DNA from: Anaerolineae bacterium
GTDB taxonomy: Bacteria; Chloroflexota; Anaerolineae; 4572-78; J111
DNA: 8,242 nucleotides
Direction of reading: 5' to 3'
Assembly: GCA_020433835.1 (NCBI GenBank)
Contig: JAGRBY010000319.1
Coordinates: 1 to 8,242, forward strand
This document shows positions 6,995 to 8,242 of this stretch, piece after piece. Position 1 is the stretch's first letter. Each line of letters opens with the position of its first letter. Both the position numbers and the translations under genes were made by a program. The notes beneath the pieces are model-generated. The model saw only the letters and a program-made list of their open reading frames with translations. It did not search any database and had not been told where the DNA came from.

Positions 6995-7644
6995 AAATAA
7001 AAATATTGCTGGCCGACGACCATCCCGTGGTACGTGATGGATTACGGCTCATTTTAGAAAATCAATCAGACTTGGAAGTTATAGGCGAAGTAGACAACGG
7101 TCTTGATGCCGTACGTCAGGCCACAGTCAATTGTCCAAAAGTAATTATTATGGATATTACGATGCCACAACTGAACGGTATCGAAGCTACTCGCCAAATA
7201 TTAGAAACCTGCCCCAATAGCCACGTCATTATGCTATCAATGCATGCCTCAACCAAACAGGTGCTGTGGTCTTTACAGGCCGGAGCAACAGGATACTTGC
7301 TTAAAGGTTCGGCCAGTAATGAAGTGATCAAAGCTATTCGATCCGTCTGCTCCGGGCGTCGCTACCTTAGCCACAAAATTTCAGAACAAATTGGCAAAGA
7401 AGAATTACAAAAACTTGAAACAAAAGACATAACAAATCCATTAGCACCGCTTAGTCCTCGCGAACGCGAGGTGTTACAACTTGTTGTTGAAGGCAAATCA
7501 AGCGCCGAAATAGCAAAACTTCTTTTTCTTTCCACAAAAACTGTTGAAACATACCGCTACCGGCTTATGCAAAAGCTAAACATCAACGATCTGCCCAGTT
7601 TGGTAAAGTTTGCCATCCAAAACGGGTTAACTCCCCTCGAATAA
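6991..7644 (+). CDS. NarL/FixJ-family response regulator (REC plus LuxR-type HTH)
   Basis: The 217-residue transcription factor has the usual length for the family. Its receiver (1-120) has D9-D10 as the acidic pair, phospho-acceptor D55 in VIIMDITMPQLNG, S83 in MLSMHAS and K105 in GYLLKG. The LuxR-type HTH (about 154-211) begins LSPREREVLQLVVEG and carries the recognition region SAEIAKLLFLSTKTVETYRYRLMQKL in two helices. It is the only DNA-binding protein in the window and so the likely transcriptional output of the cluster. The ATG overlaps the TGA of the small kinase (ATGA), and no separate Shine-Dalgarno is obvious, so expression is probably coupled to that kinase. Target genes cannot be read from sequence; the repeats in the downstream gap are candidate sites (inference). 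Confidence 0.95.
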   Translation: MKIKILLADDHPVVRDGLRLILENQSDLEVIGEVDNGLDAVRQATVNCPKVIIMDITMPQLNGIEATRQILETCPNSHVIMLSMHASTKQVLWSLQAGATGYLLKGSASNEVIKAIRSVCSGRRYLSHKISEQIGKEELQKLETKDITNPLAPLSPREREVLQLVVEGKSSAEIAKLLFLSTKTVETYRYRLMQKLNINDLPSLVKFAIQNGLTPLE

Positions 7645-7663
7645 AGTTTTCATCCGTGTGGGG

Positions 7664-7693
7664 TTGCTCTACCTCTTGCCTTAATCGTATAAT
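7664..7693 (+). promoter_or_regulatory. Candidate sigma-70-like promoter for the downstream kinase-like gene
   Basis: A perfect TATAAT at 7688-7693 is preceded by TTGCTC at 7664-7669 with an 18-bp spacer. The -35 matches the consensus at only three of six positions. It lies in the only sizeable non-coding stretch of the window (7645-7826) and points toward the gene starting at 7827. The call rests on the pattern alone. Confidence 0.35.
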
Positions 7694-7715
7694 GCCATCA
7701 CCGGCAGCGTATAAT
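7686..7715. repeat. Direct repeat CGTATAAT, two copies 22 bp apart
   Basis: CGTATAAT occurs at 7686-7693 and again at 7708-7715, a start-to-start distance of 22 bp, about two helical turns. The segment between contains TGCC-ATCACC-GGCA, a small 4-bp inverted repeat. It could be a tandem binding site for a dimeric regulator or two overlapping -10 elements; chance is possible in AT-rich DNA. Confidence 0.4.
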
Positions 7716-7719
7716 TACA

Positions 7720-7743
7720 TTGTCAAATTTCCCTTACAGACAA
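7720..7743. promoter_or_regulatory. Candidate operator: spaced inverted repeat TTGTC / GACAA
   Basis: TTGTC at 7720-7724 and GACAA at 7739-7743 form 5-bp arms separated by 14 bp, in the gap before the kinase-like gene. The geometry could suit a dimeric HTH regulator, but the arms are short and could arise by chance. The site lies downstream of the candidate promoter. Confidence 0.2.
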
Positions 7744-7826
7744 AGTAAAATATTTAGCCTACCATGAGTGTCAGAAGTTATCTCATTGATCATAGCGTAT
7801 GCATTTATACTTTTAGAGAACTTATA

Positions 7827-8242
7827 ATGGATCAACTTATTCAAACCCTAATTGCCCACAAAAACCATAATGGTAATAGCAACCGTTCAAATGACTTGGC
7901 CAGTCAAATTTGCCATCAACTTTTATCTACAGCAACAAAGCTTCATGCTGTAAATCATTTACTGACTGAAATAAAAAGAGAGTCTAAACCCATTCCTGAC
8001 GAAATTTTACAGGTCACATCCACTTTGGTTAAAGAGTTACAATCCCTGGGCAATAATATTTTACAAATTGATAAGCCAAACAATTTCTCTAGTACATCAT
8101 CATTAGTGAAATTTGATATTGTCTCGCTTGTAGAAGAGAGCATCCAGCCTTATCTTATTCAAGCTCCAGAACGAAAATTTACCCGAGATTATGGAGCAAT
8201 ATTAATGGTTTGTGGTAACCCTGAAAAGACACAGATTATTTT
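7827..8242 (+). CDS. Histidine-kinase-like protein with atypical H-box (3' partial)
   Basis: The frame runs off the right edge, giving the first 138 residues. The N-terminal 22 residues are polar. A two-helix DHp-like region follows (about 22-85): LASQICHQLLSTATKL, with H30 as the candidate phospho-acceptor, then a second helix ending near LGNNILQIDK. The layout then matches the DHp-to-ATPase junction of HisKA kinases, with VKFDIVSLVEESI about where a vdl-lv-e-type stretch is expected, and GNPEKTQII as the approach to the N-box. The ATPase domain lies beyond the edge. The H-box lacks the Pro of the usual HELRTP or HDLKTP. The start at 7827 is preferred because AGAGAA lies 6 nt upstream; an in-frame ATG at 7764 would add 21 residues but has no Shine-Dalgarno. 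The 182-bp gap suggests a separate transcription unit. Confidence 0.7.
   Translation, partial: MDQLIQTLIAHKNHNGNSNRSNDLASQICHQLLSTATKLHAVNHLLTEIKRESKPIPDEILQVTSTLVKELQSLGNNILQIDKPNNFSSTSSLVKFDIVSLVEESIQPYLIQAPERKFTRDYGAILMVCGNPEKTQII

Noticed and set aside
7645..7680. Transcription terminator after the REC-HTH gene
   Set aside because: No stable GC-rich hairpin followed by a T run is visible, so the operon may end by another mechanism or read through.
7764..7826. Upstream in-frame ATG for the last gene
   Set aside because: No Shine-Dalgarno precedes it, and the added 21 residues show no domain similarity; it remains possible.
7823..7828. TATAAT overlapping the start codon of the last gene, as a promoter -10
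   Set aside because: It overlaps the preferred ATG, and no acceptable -35 lies at 16-18 bp; it would only fit a downstream start that has no support.
7955..8143. Minus-strand open frame at the right edge
   Set aside because: It is antisense to the kinase-like frame, which runs open to the window end and has recognisable DHp-to-ATPase layout.

Overview
The window is bacterial and almost entirely coding on the + strand. It carries a dense run of two-component and chemotaxis-type signalling genes, with Shine-Dalgarno sites, short gaps and overlapping genes, and base composition that looks moderately AT-leaning throughout. I cannot assign a phylum. The combination of a CheB-CheR-PAS-kinase fusion, an Rcp1-type response regulator and NarL/HisKA_3 pairs is common in environmental bacteria such as Chloroflexota, Cyanobacteria, Bacteroidota and Proteobacteria. 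No mobile element, tRNA, rRNA or CRISPR array was seen.

Layout: (1) 2-4261, a giant 5'-truncated protein: CheB methylesterase C-terminus, CheR methyltransferase, PAS-like domain, heptad-repeat coiled coil, PAS_10, GAF, PAS, PAS, HisKA, HATPase. A 16-T run lies at its cut 5' edge. (2) 4284-4733, a stand-alone Rcp1-like receiver. (3) 4720-5844, a receiver fused in front of a HisKA_3/HATPase kinase, overlapping gene 2 by 14 bp. (4) 5852-6250, a single-domain NarL-type receiver with no DNA-binding domain. (5) 6290-6994, a short soluble HisKA_3 kinase with no sensor domain. (6) 6991-7644, a NarL/LuxR-type response regulator with REC and HTH domains, joined to gene 5 by an ATGA overlap. These six genes look like one operon. 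A 182-bp non-coding stretch (7645-7826) follows. It holds promoter-like and repeat elements but no convincing terminator. (7) From 7827 to the window end lies the start of another histidine-kinase-like protein with an atypical H-box.

Inferred working: the large kinase most likely phosphorylates the adjacent Rcp1-like receiver, because its HisKA type and position match known HK-Rcp pairs. The REC-HisKA_3 protein could convert receiver phosphorylation into kinase control. The small kinase of gene 5 most likely phosphorylates the gene 6 transcription factor and perhaps the HTH-less receiver of gene 4. That gives four receivers and three kinases, with only one DNA-binding output and only one protein (gene 1) carrying recognisable sensory domains. 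This suggests a branched phosphorelay fed through the CheB-CheR kinase. The wiring is inference; the domain content is read directly from the translated sequence.
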